A stretch of 64,000 nucleotides of DNA, taken from assembly GCF_008642295.1 (NCBI RefSeq), contig NZ_CP029190.1, positions 3,277,001 through 3,341,000 on the forward strand, given 5' to 3'. The notes beneath the pieces were generated by a model, which was given only the letters and a program-made list of their open reading frames with translations, was not told where the DNA came from and ran no database searches. Position 1 is the first letter of the stretch; every line of letters starts with the position of its first letter. Below are positions 1 through 7,723 of the stretch, piece by piece. Origin of the DNA: Streptomyces venezuelae. GTDB taxonomy: Bacteria > Actinomycetota > Actinomycetes > Streptomycetales > Streptomycetaceae. A program made the position numbers and the translations under genes.

Positions 1-193
1 CCACCGTGGCGAAGCCGGTCTTCACAAACGGCCACCGGTGCTTCCCGGCCACGTCGGCGGCCCAGGCGATCCCGGTACCGCGCTCGAACCAGCCCTTCTT
101 GTCCTTGTGCCGCCAGCTCTCCAGCCACCACAGGCCGAGGCCGATCCGGAGCACGGCGAGCCATTCGGCCCCGCTGAGCCAGATGGTCTGCAT
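1..193 (-). CDS. DoxX-family membrane protein (partial, N-terminus only)
   Basis: The first 64 codons of a leftward gene whose 3' end lies outside the window. It starts at an ATG at 193, preceded on that strand by a purine-rich AGGGGAGG ribosome site. The product begins MQTIWLSGAEWLAVLRIG and continues with a Trp-rich segment (LGLWWLESWRHKDKK), the N-terminal pattern of actinobacterial DoxX-like quinol-oxidase-subunit homologues. DoxX proteins are small four-helix membrane proteins; the role here is not established. It diverges from the flavin monooxygenase gene, and the shared intergenic region holds a CTGACG-N3-CGTCAG dyad, so it probably belongs to the same regulon. Confidence 0.75.
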   Translation of the reverse strand, partial: MQTIWLSGAEWLAVLRIGLGLWWLESWRHKDKKGWFERGTGIAWAADVAGKHRWPFVKTGFATV

Positions 194-224
194 GCAGCCT
201 CCCCTCCCTCGCACCTCTCACTAT

Positions 225-239
225 CTGACGGTACGTCAG
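225..239. promoter_or_regulatory. Regulon operator copy 1, CTGACG-GTA-CGTCAG
   Basis: A 15-bp dyad with perfect 6-bp half-sites and a 3-bp spacer, in the divergent gap between the DoxX-like gene and the flavin monooxygenase gene. It is one of seven copies in the first 21 kb, all intergenic. The size and symmetry fit a TetR-family operator; the protein that binds it is not identified. Confidence 0.75.
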
Positions 240-356
240 TTGACCGGATCGGCGGCCCCCGCGCAAGGGTCCGCGCACCCCGCCGTGACCGATCCGCAAC
301 CGATTCCCCGCTTGACCGAGACCCATCAACGCTGCGTGGCGATACGCTCACACCTC

Positions 357-1520
357 ATGCCTGAAGCGCCCGACATGACCACCGAACCCCGCCCCGTGTA
401 CGTGATCGGGGGCGGCCCCGGCGGTCTCGCCGCCGCCGCCGCACTCCGCGCCCGGGGGGTCCGCGCCGTGGTGGTCGAGAAGTCCGGCTCGGTCGGCGAC
501 TCCTGGCGGCGCCACTACGACCGGCTCCATCTGCACACCACCCGCCGGCTGTCGGGACTCCCCGGACTGGCCGTCCCGCGCCGCTTCGGGCGCTGGGTCT
601 CCCGCGACAACGTGGTGTGCTACCTGGAGAAGTACGCCGAGTACCACGAGCTGGAGCTGGTCACCGGGGTGGAGGTGACCCGGATCGACCGGGCCGCCGA
701 CGGGGCCGGCTGGGTGCTGCACGCCAGCGGGGGCCGCGAGCTCACCGGCCGTGCGGTGGTCGTCGCCACCGGCTTCAACCACACCCCGGCGGTCCCGGAC
801 TGGCCGGGCGCGGCGGAGTACCGGGGCGAGCTGCTGCACGCGGGCGCGTACCGCAATCCCGCGCCGTACGCCGGGCGGGACGTACTGGTGGTCGGCACCG
901 GCAACACCGGGGCCGAGATCGCCGTGGACCTCGCCGAGGGCGGGGCGGCCCGGGTCCGGCTGGCGGTCCGTACCGCCCCGCACATCGTGCGCCGCTCCAC
1001 CGCGGGCTGGCCGGCCCAGCGCTCCGGCATTCTGGTGCGCCGGCTGCCGGTGCGGCTGGTGGACCGGATCTCCGCCCTCCAGGCCAAGGTGGCGGTGCCG
1101 GACCTGTCGGCGTACGGACTGCCCCGCCCGGACACCGGCCTCTACAGCCGGGTCCGGCAGGGCGCGATCCCGGTGCAGGACGTCGGACTGATCGCCGCGG
1201 TGCGCTCGGGGGCGGTGGAGCCGGTGGCGGCCGTGGCCTCCTTCGACGGCGAGGGGGTGGTGCTGGCGGACGGCTCGCGCATCAGCCCGGACGTGGTGAT
1301 CGCGGCCACCGGCTACCGCCGGGCGCTGGAGGGCCTGGTCGGGCATCTCGGCGTACTGGACGAACGCGGACGCCCCCGTCCGCACGGCGCCCGCACGGAT
1401 CCGGCCGCCCCGGGGCTGTATTTCACCGGTTTCACCAACCCCATAAGCGGAATGTTCCGAGAGATGGCCCTGGACGCCGAAAGGATCGCCAAGGCTCTGG
1501 CGCGGAGCCGCCGTCCCTGA
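357..1520 (+). CDS. FAD/NAD(P)-dependent monooxygenase (YUCCA/FMO-like)
   Basis: A 387-residue flavoprotein. An N-terminal GGGPGG dinucleotide-binding motif (residues 18-23) is followed by a FAD-side signature, then GDSWRRHYDRLHLHT, which resembles the WxxxYDRLxLHT region of YUCCA-type flavin monooxygenases. A second Rossmann motif, VVGTGNTGAEIAVD, should bind NAD(P)H, and a C-terminal AATGYR matches the conserved ATGY element. The expected reaction is NAD(P)H- and O2-dependent oxygenation of a small substrate, possibly the entry step of the neighbouring CoA pathway (inference). The ATG at 357 is chosen because the motif-bearing region begins soon after; no strong ribosome site is visible, and ATG 375 is an alternative. 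Confidence 0.85.
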   Translation: MPEAPDMTTEPRPVYVIGGGPGGLAAAAALRARGVRAVVVEKSGSVGDSWRRHYDRLHLHTTRRLSGLPGLAVPRRFGRWVSRDNVVCYLEKYAEYHELELVTGVEVTRIDRAADGAGWVLHASGGRELTGRAVVVATGFNHTPAVPDWPGAAEYRGELLHAGAYRNPAPYAGRDVLVVGTGNTGAEIAVDLAEGGAARVRLAVRTAPHIVRRSTAGWPAQRSGILVRRLPVRLVDRISALQAKVAVPDLSAYGLPRPDTGLYSRVRQGAIPVQDVGLIAAVRSGAVEPVAAVASFDGEGVVLADGSRISPDVVIAATGYRRALEGLVGHLGVLDERGRPRPHGARTDPAAPGLYFTGFTNPISGMFREMALDAERIAKALARSRRP

Positions 1521-1540
1521 TTCTTCCCGCCCGCCTGTTC

Positions 1541-1555
1541 CTGACGACGCGTCAG
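1541..1555. promoter_or_regulatory. Regulon operator copy 2, CTGACG-ACG-CGTCAG
   Basis: Perfect half-sites CTGACG and CGTCAG with a 3-bp spacer, upstream of the ADP-forming acyl-CoA synthetase gene. It forms a pair with the copy at 1565-1579; their centres are 24 bp apart, so two repressor dimers could sit on the same promoter. Confidence 0.8.
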
Positions 1556-1564
1556 TTCAGTAAT

Positions 1565-1579
1565 CTGACTACGCGTCAG
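1565..1579. promoter_or_regulatory. Regulon operator copy 3, CTGACT-ACG-CGTCAG
   Basis: The second of two tandem operators before the acyl-CoA synthetase start at 1615. One base differs from the consensus in the left half (CTGACT). It ends 35 bp before the start codon, a position expected to overlap the promoter or transcription start. Confidence 0.75.
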
Positions 1580-1614
1580 TTAGTACGAGTCATCGAGCAG
1601 GAGCGGGCGGAACG

Positions 1615-3855
1615 ATGCTTGGATCTACTCACGGCACCCTCACCACCGACTTCCGCGCACGTGTCGAGGCCTGCGGGGAACACCCCCGGGCGGCCGTCCA
1701 CTCCACGACGGCCCCGTCCGGCGGCGGCGCGGACCGGGACGCCCTGGATGTCAGCGGGCGGCCCCTGCACGCCGACGTGCCCGACCTCGACCGGTTCTTC
1801 CGGCCCGAGTCCGTGGCGATCGTCGGCGCCTCCGATGCCGACGGCAGACCCAACACGGGCATCACCCGCCAGCTCTTCGCCTGGGCCGAGCGCGTCGGGG
1901 CCCGCGTCCATCCCGTCCACCCCACCCGCCCCGCCGTCTTCGGGCGCCCCTGCTTCGCCTCCGTGGCCGACCTGCCCGAGCAGGTGGACCTGGCGGTGCT
2001 GCTGGTCGGCGACCCACTGCCGGTCATCGAGCAACTCGCCGAGGCGAAGGTGAAGTTCGCGGTGGCCTTCGCCTCCGGCTTCGCCGAGACCGGCGAGGAG
2101 GGGAAGGCCGCCCAGGCCCGGCTCGCCACGGCCGTGGCACGCTCCGGGCTCCGCCTCCTCGGCCCGAACACCAATCTGAACGCCTTCGAGCGGTTCCGCG
2201 AGGACCTCGACGGCCCGGCCATCGCCCTGATCACCCAGTCCGGCCACCAGGGCCGGCCCGTCTACACCCTCCAGGAACTGGGCATCCGGCTCTCGCACTG
2301 GGCCCCCACGGGCAACGAGGCCGACCTGGAGACCGCCGATTTCATCTCGTACTTCGCCGAGCAGCCCGAGGTCGGGGCGATCGCCTGCTACGTGGAGGGC
2401 CTCAAGGACGGCCGCTCCTTCCTCCTGGCCGCCGACCGGGCCGCCCGCAACCGCGTCCCCGTCGTCGCCGTCAAGGTCGGCCGGACCGAGACGGGCGCCC
2501 GGATGGCCGCCTCCCACACCGGCAAGCTCACCGGCGCGGACACGGTGGTGGACGCCGCCATGCGGCAGTTCGGGGTGATCCGGGTCGACGGCCTGGACGA
2601 ACTCCAGGACACCGCCGCCCTGCTGGCCCGCGCCCGCCGCCCGCAGTCCGACGGAGTGGTCGTCTACTCCATCTCCGGCGGCACCGGAGCCCACTTCTCC
2701 GACCTGGCGACGGAGGCGGGCCTGCACCTGCCCGGCCTCTCCGCGGCCAAGCAGGCCGAACTCCACCAGTGGATACCGGCGTACCTGAACGTCGCGAACC
2801 CGGTGGACAACGGCGGCCACCCGGTCGGCGACTGGCGCGGCCGGAAGATCATCGACGCGATCCTCGCGGACCCCGCGGTCGGGGTCCTGATCTGCCCGAT
2901 CACCGGCCCCTTCCCCCCCATGAGCGACAAGCTCGCCCAGGACCTGGTCGACGCGGCGGAGCAGACGGACAAACTGATCTGCGTGATCTGGGGCTCCCCG
3001 GTCGGTACGGAGGACGCCTACCGCACGACGCTGCTCGGCTCCTCCCGGGTGGCCACCTTCCGCACCTTCGGCAACTGCATCACCGCCGTCCGCGCCTATC
3101 TCGACCACCACCGCTTCACGACCGCGTACCGCTCCCCCTTCGAGGACGCGCCCCGCACCCCCTCGCCCTCGTACCGCAAGGCACAGGCCCTGATGCGCCC
3201 GGGCCAGCAGCTGAGCGAGCACGCGGCGAAGCAGCTGCTGCGGGCGTACGGCATCCGGGTGCCGCGCGAACAGCTGGTGACCAGCGCGGCGGCGGCGGTC
3301 CGCGCGGCGGGCCTGGTCGGCTACCCGGTGGTCATGAAGGCCTCGGGCCCCCAGCTGGCCCACAAAACGGAACTGGGCCTGGTCAAGGTCGGCCTCACCT
3401 CGGCCAGCCAGATCCGCGACGCCTACCGCGAGCTGACGGACATCGCCCGCTACGAGGACATCCCGCTGGACGGCATCCTGGTCTGCCAGATGGTCGAGCG
3501 GGGGGTGGAGATGGTCGTCGGCGTCACCCAGGACGACCTGTTCGGCCCCACGGTGACGGTGGGCCTGGGCGGCGTCCTGGTCGAGGTCCTGCACGACGCG
3601 GCGGTCCGCGTGCCACCGTTCGGCGAGGACCAGGCGCGCGCGATGCTGACGGAACTCCGCGGCCATGCGCTCCTGGAGGGGGTCCGCGGGGCGCCTCCGG
3701 CGGATGTCGACGCGCTGGTGGAGGTCGTCCTGCGGATCCAGCGCATGGCGCTGGAGCTGGGCGACGAACTCTCGGAACTGGACATCAACCCCCTGATGGT
3801 CCTCCCCCGAGGCCAAGGCGCAGTCGCCTTGGACGCCCTGGCCATCTGCCGCTGA
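1615..3855 (+). CDS. ADP-forming acyl-CoA synthetase (acetate-CoA ligase family)
   Basis: A 746-residue single-chain NDP-forming acyl-CoA synthetase. In order: a CoA-binding Rossmann domain (about residues 65-160, beginning SVAIVGASDADGR), succinyl-CoA-ligase-like flavodoxin domains (about 170-480), and an ATP-grasp domain (about 540-746, with YPVVMKASGPQLAHKT). The catalytic phosphohistidine is expected in the SHTG motif; here it is His301 within AASHTGKLTG. Enzymes of this family make acyl-CoA from a carboxylate, CoA and ATP, releasing ADP and phosphate. One oddity is GPNTNLN at about residue 183, where many relatives have GPNCxG. Two operators sit directly upstream, so it is probably the substrate-activating gene of the regulon. 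The acyl substrate is unknown. Confidence 0.9.
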   Translation: MLGSTHGTLTTDFRARVEACGEHPRAAVHSTTAPSGGGADRDALDVSGRPLHADVPDLDRFFRPESVAIVGASDADGRPNTGITRQLFAWAERVGARVHPVHPTRPAVFGRPCFASVADLPEQVDLAVLLVGDPLPVIEQLAEAKVKFAVAFASGFAETGEEGKAAQARLATAVARSGLRLLGPNTNLNAFERFREDLDGPAIALITQSGHQGRPVYTLQELGIRLSHWAPTGNEADLETADFISYFAEQPEVGAIACYVEGLKDGRSFLLAADRAARNRVPVVAVKVGRTETGARMAASHTGKLTGADTVVDAAMRQFGVIRVDGLDELQDTAALLARARRPQSDGVVVYSISGGTGAHFSDLATEAGLHLPGLSAAKQAELHQWIPAYLNVANPVDNGGHPVGDWRGRKIIDAILADPAVGVLICPITGPFPPMSDKLAQDLVDAAEQTDKLICVIWGSPVGTEDAYRTTLLGSSRVATFRTFGNCITAVRAYLDHHRFTTAYRSPFEDAPRTPSPSYRKAQALMRPGQQLSEHAAKQLLRAYGIRVPREQLVTSAAAAVRAAGLVGYPVVMKASGPQLAHKTELGLVKVGLTSASQIRDAYRELTDIARYEDIPLDGILVCQMVERGVEMVVGVTQDDLFGPTVTVGLGGVLVEVLHDAAVRVPPFGEDQARAMLTELRGHALLEGVRGAPPADVDALVEVVLRIQRMALELGDELSELDINPLMVLPRGQGAVALDALAICR

Positions 3856-3907
3856 CCGGCCACGGCCCGGCCCGGGCCAAGCCCGCCGCCGACGGGGGCG
3901 CCGTTCC

Positions 3908-3974
3908 GGGCGCAGCCCGGGATCGGGCGCAGCCCGGGATCGGGCGCAGCCCGGGATCGGGCGCAGCCCGGGCG
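3908..3974. repeat. Four 17-bp tandem repeats
   Basis: The unit GGGCGCAGCCCGGGATC starts at 3908, 3925, 3942 and 3959, with the last copy incomplete. It lies between the acyl-CoA synthetase and enoyl-CoA hydratase genes. Each unit is self-complementary around GGGC/GCCC, so the transcript could fold into hairpins between the two cistrons. Confidence 0.85.
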
Positions 3975-4032
3975 GGGCCCCGCGGGCCGCAGGCCATCGC
4001 ATCAGCCGAGCACCCCCAAGGAGCCGCACGTC

Positions 4033-4833
4033 ATGAACGATCCCGCCACCCTCCTCCACCGCACCGAGAACAACGTCTCGTGGATCACGCTCAACCGTCC
4101 CGACGCCATGAACGCCATCACCTGGGACCAACGCGACCGCCTCATCGACCTCCTCGCCGAGGCCACCGCCGATCCCGCCGTCCGGGCGGTCGTTCTTACC
4201 GCCACCGGCAAGGGCTTCTGCGCCGGCGCAGATCTCCGCGGCGCCCCCGCCCCCGCCGGAGGCGACCGTGTTGCCGGCGACATCGCCCGGATGATCCGCC
4301 TCGGCGCCCAGCGCCTCATCACCGCCGTGCTGGACTGCGAAAAGCCCGTGATCGCCGCAGTCAACGGCACCGCCGCCGGCATCGGCGCCCACCTCGCCCT
4401 CGCCTGCGACCTCGTCATCGCCGCCGAACCGGCCACGTTCATCGAGGTGTTCGTCCGCCGCGGCCTGGTCCCGGACGGGGCCGGCGCCTACCTGCTGCCC
4501 CGCCTGATCGGCCCGCAGAAGGCCAAGGAGCTGATGTTCTTCGGCGATGCGCTCACCGCCCGCGACGCGGAGCGGTTCGGCCTGGTCAACACAGTGGTCC
4601 CCGCCGACGACCTGGCGGAGACGGCCCGCGCCTGGGCGGAACGCCTCGCGCAGGGCCCGACCCGGGCCATCGCCCTGACCAAGCAGCTGGTCAACGCCTC
4701 CCTGGACTCCGACCGCGCGACCGCCCTGGCCGCCGAGGCCACCGCCCAGGAGATCAACATGACCACGGCGGACGCGAACGAGGGCGTGGCCTCCTTCGTG
4801 GAACGGCGCACGCCCAAGTACCGCGGCCACTGA
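4033..4833 (+). CDS. Enoyl-CoA hydratase/isomerase family protein (PaaG-like)
   Basis: A 266-residue crotonase-fold enzyme. The two oxyanion-hole segments are visible: GFCAGADLRG and the AAGIGAHLALACDL region. The later active-site stretch reads FVRRGLVPDGAGAYLLPR, which resembles PaaG-type isomerases (GLVPDxGG) with an Asp, more than hydratases with paired Glu. Double-bond isomerisation or ring-related chemistry is therefore as likely as simple hydration (inference). AAGGAG at 4018-4023 supports the ATG. It follows the acyl-CoA synthetase after a 177-bp gap with tandem repeats and has no operator copy of its own, so it may be cotranscribed with that gene. Confidence 0.88.
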   Translation: MNDPATLLHRTENNVSWITLNRPDAMNAITWDQRDRLIDLLAEATADPAVRAVVLTATGKGFCAGADLRGAPAPAGGDRVAGDIARMIRLGAQRLITAVLDCEKPVIAAVNGTAAGIGAHLALACDLVIAAEPATFIEVFVRRGLVPDGAGAYLLPRLIGPQKAKELMFFGDALTARDAERFGLVNTVVPADDLAETARAWAERLAQGPTRAIALTKQLVNASLDSDRATALAAEATAQEINMTTADANEGVASFVERRTPKYRGH

Positions 4834-4857
4834 CCCGTACGCCCCAGGACGGGACCA

Positions 4858-5640
4858 CTACCGGGGGTTGGGCTTCAGCACGGCGAACACCGCCCCGCTG
4901 GTGTCGGCCAGCCAGGCGATCCGCCCGACGTCCGGCACGTCCACCCCCGGCATCAGCACTGTGCCGCCGTTCTCCGCCACCGCCGTGGCGGTGTCATCGA
5001 CGTCCGCCACGGCGAAGTACGGCACCCAGCGCGTGTCGTCACCTCCCTGGCTCTCCTGCAGCGGCGCCACCCCGCCGAAGGACCCGTCCTGCTGGTCGCC
5101 CTCGCCGATGCTCAGCACCCGGTAGGTCATCCCCGGCGCCTCCATCTCCTCCGACCGCCAGCCGAACAGCGTGCGGTAGAAGGTGGTGGCGGCCACCGGG
5201 TCCGCCGTGTGCAGTTCCACCCAGCACAGGGTGTTGTCCGCGGAGGTCACCCCCAGCCCCTTGGTCTTCCCCGGCTGCCATACCGCGAACTCGGCGCCGC
5301 CGGGGTCGGTGAACTGGGCAAGCCACCCTTCGCCCATCACGTCCATCGGCTCGGCCCGGACCTGCCCGCCGCCCTGGGTCACGGCCTTGGCGGTGGTCTG
5401 GATGTCCGGGGTCTGGAAGTACACCATCCAGGCCGCAGTCGCCCCCTCGTCCATCAGCGGCCCCATCGCGGCGACGGTCTTCCCGCCCTTGTGGAAGAAC
5501 CCGTACCCGCCCGCGTCGGGCCCGGCCGAGACGAACTCCCAGCCGAAGACCACCCCGTAGAAGGCGGCGTCGCCGACGGTGTCGGGGCTGCCGAGGTCGA
5601 GCCAGTTGGGGGAGCCGGTACGGAAGTCGGTGCCGAGCAT
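4858..5640 (-). CDS. Two-domain VOC (glyoxalase-fold) protein
   Basis: A 260-residue protein made of two vicinal-oxygen-chelate domains in tandem: about residues 1-125, starting MLGTDFRTGSPNWLDLGSPD, and about 130-260, containing CWVELHTADPVAATTFYRTL. The pattern (FYxxLFGW and SPDTVGDAAFYGVVFGWE) is that of small actinobacterial VOC proteins, which bind or modify small molecules; no reaction can be assigned. The ATG at 5640 is chosen because GGAGG lies just upstream and the first domain begins there; a longer reading frame upstream looks like leader. It diverges from the flavin reductase gene across the operator at 5846-5860. Confidence 0.82.
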   Translation of the reverse strand: MLGTDFRTGSPNWLDLGSPDTVGDAAFYGVVFGWEFVSAGPDAGGYGFFHKGGKTVAAMGPLMDEGATAAWMVYFQTPDIQTTAKAVTQGGGQVRAEPMDVMGEGWLAQFTDPGGAEFAVWQPGKTKGLGVTSADNTLCWVELHTADPVAATTFYRTLFGWRSEEMEAPGMTYRVLSIGEGDQQDGSFGGVAPLQESQGGDDTRWVPYFAVADVDDTATAVAENGGTVLMPGVDVPDVGRIAWLADTSGAVFAVLKPNPR

Positions 5641-5845
5641 GCTGTCCTCCAGAGGGTCGGTTGATTCGCCGCCCGCCACGATGCCGAGCCGCACCCGCCC
5701 CCCGCCCGCACCTCCCCCCGGCACCCCCCGGATTCACCCGCCCGGCCCTGCCGCCGCCCCAGGGGACACGCGACCACCCCTCGCCACAGCCGGGCACCCG
5801 CACAGCCGTTACGGACTGCACCGCCGCCCTCCGGGGGGTTCCAAT

Positions 5846-5860
5846 CTGACGATCCGTCAG
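5846..5860. promoter_or_regulatory. Regulon operator copy 4, CTGACG-ATC-CGTCAG
   Basis: A perfect 6+6 dyad with a 3-bp spacer in the gap between the VOC gene and the flavin reductase gene. It ends only 17 bp before the reductase start at 5878, so a bound repressor would cover the promoter or the transcription start. Confidence 0.8.
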
Positions 5861-5877
5861 CTTGAATCGATGCTGTG

Positions 5878-6507
5878 ATGGGACACGCAGGGATGGCGGC
5901 CACCGTCGTCCGATACCTCAGATCAGCCGGCTTCCCCACCGCCATGGAGCCCGCGCCCGTCGACGCGCATCCGCGCCCCGATCTCCGCGCCGTCGGCGAC
6001 GACGAGCGCGCCCCGGTCAGCCCCGCCGACTTCCGGGCCGTGCTCGGGAACTTCGCCAGCGGGGTCACGATCATCACCGCACCCGGAGTGGACGACGAGC
6101 CCTGGCCGGCCGGCTTCGCCTGCCAGTCCTTCGCCTCGCTGTCCCTCGATCCGCCCCTGGTGACCTTCATGGTCGGGCGCAGCTCGACCAGCTGGCCGCG
6201 GATCGCCCGGGCCGGGGTGTTCTGCGTGAACATTCTCGGGGCCGAGCAGAGCGGGCTCTGCCGGGCCTTCGCGGTCAGCGGGGCCGACAAGTTCGCGGGG
6301 GTCGAGCACACGCCGGCGCCGGTCACGGGGTCTCCGCAGCTGGCCGGCGTACCGGCCTGGATCGACTGCCGGATCCATGCCGTGCACACCGGCGGCGACC
6401 ACCTGATCGTGGTCGGCCGGGTGGAGGCGATGGGCGCGGCGGGCGAGGGCGACCCCCTGCTCTTCCACAAGGGCAGATTCGCCCGCCTGACCCCCAACCC
6501 GGCCTGA
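5878..6507 (+). CDS. Flavin reductase-like, FMN-binding split-barrel protein
   Basis: A 209-residue protein of the flavin reductase (HpaC-like) family. The N-terminal extension of about 50 residues is followed by the family pattern FASGVTIITAP, then CQSFASLSLDPPLVTFMVG and CVNILGAEQ. Such proteins reduce FMN or FAD with NAD(P)H for a partner monooxygenase. A partner is not adjacent; the FAD monooxygenase at 357-1520 normally reduces its own flavin, so the partner may lie elsewhere. The start is uncertain: GTG 5875, ATG 5878 and ATG 5893 are all in frame and none has a good ribosome site, which suggests a leaderless message close to the operator. It ends convergently with the alcohol dehydrogenase gene. 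Confidence 0.82.
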   Translation: MGHAGMAATVVRYLRSAGFPTAMEPAPVDAHPRPDLRAVGDDERAPVSPADFRAVLGNFASGVTIITAPGVDDEPWPAGFACQSFASLSLDPPLVTFMVGRSSTSWPRIARAGVFCVNILGAEQSGLCRAFAVSGADKFAGVEHTPAPVTGSPQLAGVPAWIDCRIHAVHTGGDHLIVVGRVEAMGAAGEGDPLLFHKGRFARLTPNPA

Positions 6508-6655
6508 CCGGCCTGACGGCCGGACGGCCCTTCCGAGCCCGGTCCGGAGCCGGGGCCGAGGCCCCAGGCGGGGCCGGGCAGGGCCGGAGCCGGGGCCCGG
6601 CGGGGCCGGGCCGCAGCCCGGGCTCGGCCTGGCCCGGCCCGGCCCGGCCCGGCCG
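6508..6655. other. GC-rich convergent intergenic region
   Basis: 148 bp between convergent genes, built almost entirely of G and C. It contains a short hairpin (GGGGCC-GA-GGCCCC at 6552-6565) and an iterated GGCCC motif near its right end. It may serve as a bidirectional terminator. No gene is seen in it. Confidence 0.4.
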
Positions 6656-7723
6656 CTAGAACGTCAGGACGCCCCGGGCCACCCGCCCGTGCTTCGCGTC
6701 GGCCGCCGCCTTGGGGAAGTCCTCCACCGGGTAGATCTCCGTGACCAGTTCGTCCAGCAGCAGCCGGCCCTCCCGGTACAGCTGCGCGTACAGCGCGATA
6801 TCGCGCTGCGGGCGCGAGGAGCCGTACCGGCAGCCCATGATGGTCTTGTCCAGGTAGAGCGAGGAGACCTGGAAGGACGCCTCCTCCGTGAAGCCCGGAA
6901 CCCCCAGCAGCACCGCCTGCCCGTGCCGGTCCAGCAGGTCGATCGCCTGCCGGATCAGCTTCACGCTGCCCACGCACTCGAAGGCGTGGTCCGCCCCGGT
7001 CGGCAGGATCTCCTTCACCGCCGCCGCGCTGTCCGGGACCGCCGACGCGTCCACGAAGTGCGTCGCACCGAACTGCCGGGCCACCGCCTCCTTCGCCGGG
7101 TTCGCGTCCACCGCGACGATCACCGACGCGCCCGCGATCCGCGCGCCCTGCAGCACGTTCAGGCCGATCCCGCCGCTGCCGATGACCACCACCGACTCGC
7201 CCCGGTCCACCCTGGCCCGGTTCAGTACGGCGCCCACGCCGGTCAGCACCCCGCAGCCGATCAGCGCCGCGCTGGTCAGGGGTATGTCCGCCGGGATCTT
7301 CACCGCCTGTACGGCCTTGACGATCGTCCGCTCCGCGAACGCGGAGTTGGAGGCGAACTGGAACAGCGGCGTTCCGCCGCGCGAGAAGGGCCGGCCGGGC
7401 ATCCCGATCGCCTTCCGGCACATCGTCGGCCGCCCCCGGTCGCAGTCCGCGCAGGCCCCGCAGTTGGCGAGGGTGGACAGCGATACGTGGTCACCGGGCA
7501 CCACATGCGTCACCCCCGCCCCCACCGCCTCCACGACCCCCGCGCCCTCGTGTCCCAGCACCACCGGCGGCGGGAACGGGATCGTCCCGTCGATCACCGA
7601 CAGATCGCTGTGGCACAGCCCGGCCGCCGCGACCGCGACCAGCACCTCCCCCGGCCCCGGATCACGGATCTCCAGATCGTCGACCACCTGGACCTGCTTG
7701 CCGTCGAAGACAACACCTCTCAC
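6656..7723 (-). CDS. Zn-dependent alcohol dehydrogenase (medium-chain family)
   Basis: A 355-residue medium-chain dehydrogenase. Catalytic zinc ligands are visible at Cys37 (GLCHSD) and His58-Glu59 (GHE). The structural-zinc loop is complete, with Cys88, Cys91, Cys94 and Cys102 (CGACADCDRGRPTMC). The cofactor fold is GSGGIGLNV. It resembles class III-like or NDMA-dependent enzymes and should oxidise an alcohol to an aldehyde with NAD+. The GTG start follows AAGGAG at 6 nt, and its start overlaps the stop of the upstream acyl-CoA dehydrogenase by 4 bp (GTGA). It is the last gene of a three-gene leftward operon with the dehydrogenase and the SDR, controlled from the operator at 9905-9919. Confidence 0.9.
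   Translation of the reverse strand: MRGVVFDGKQVQVVDDLEIRDPGPGEVLVAVAAAGLCHSDLSVIDGTIPFPPPVVLGHEGAGVVEAVGAGVTHVVPGDHVSLSTLANCGACADCDRGRPTMCRKAIGMPGRPFSRGGTPLFQFASNSAFAERTIVKAVQAVKIPADIPLTSAALIGCGVLTGVGAVLNRARVDRGESVVVIGSGGIGLNVLQGARIAGASVIVAVDANPAKEAVARQFGATHFVDASAVPDSAAAVKEILPTGADHAFECVGSVKLIRQAIDLLDRHGQAVLLGVPGFTEEASFQVSSLYLDKTIMGCRYGSSRPQRDIALYAQLYREGRLLLDELVTEIYPVEDFPKAAADAKHGRVARGVLTF

Noticed and set aside
1576..4830. Very long minus-strand reading frame opposite the acyl-CoA synthetase and hydratase genes
   Set aside because: It runs antisense to two clear enzymes, has the Gly/Arg/Ala/Val-rich shadow composition of high-GC DNA, and shows no family motif or ribosome site.
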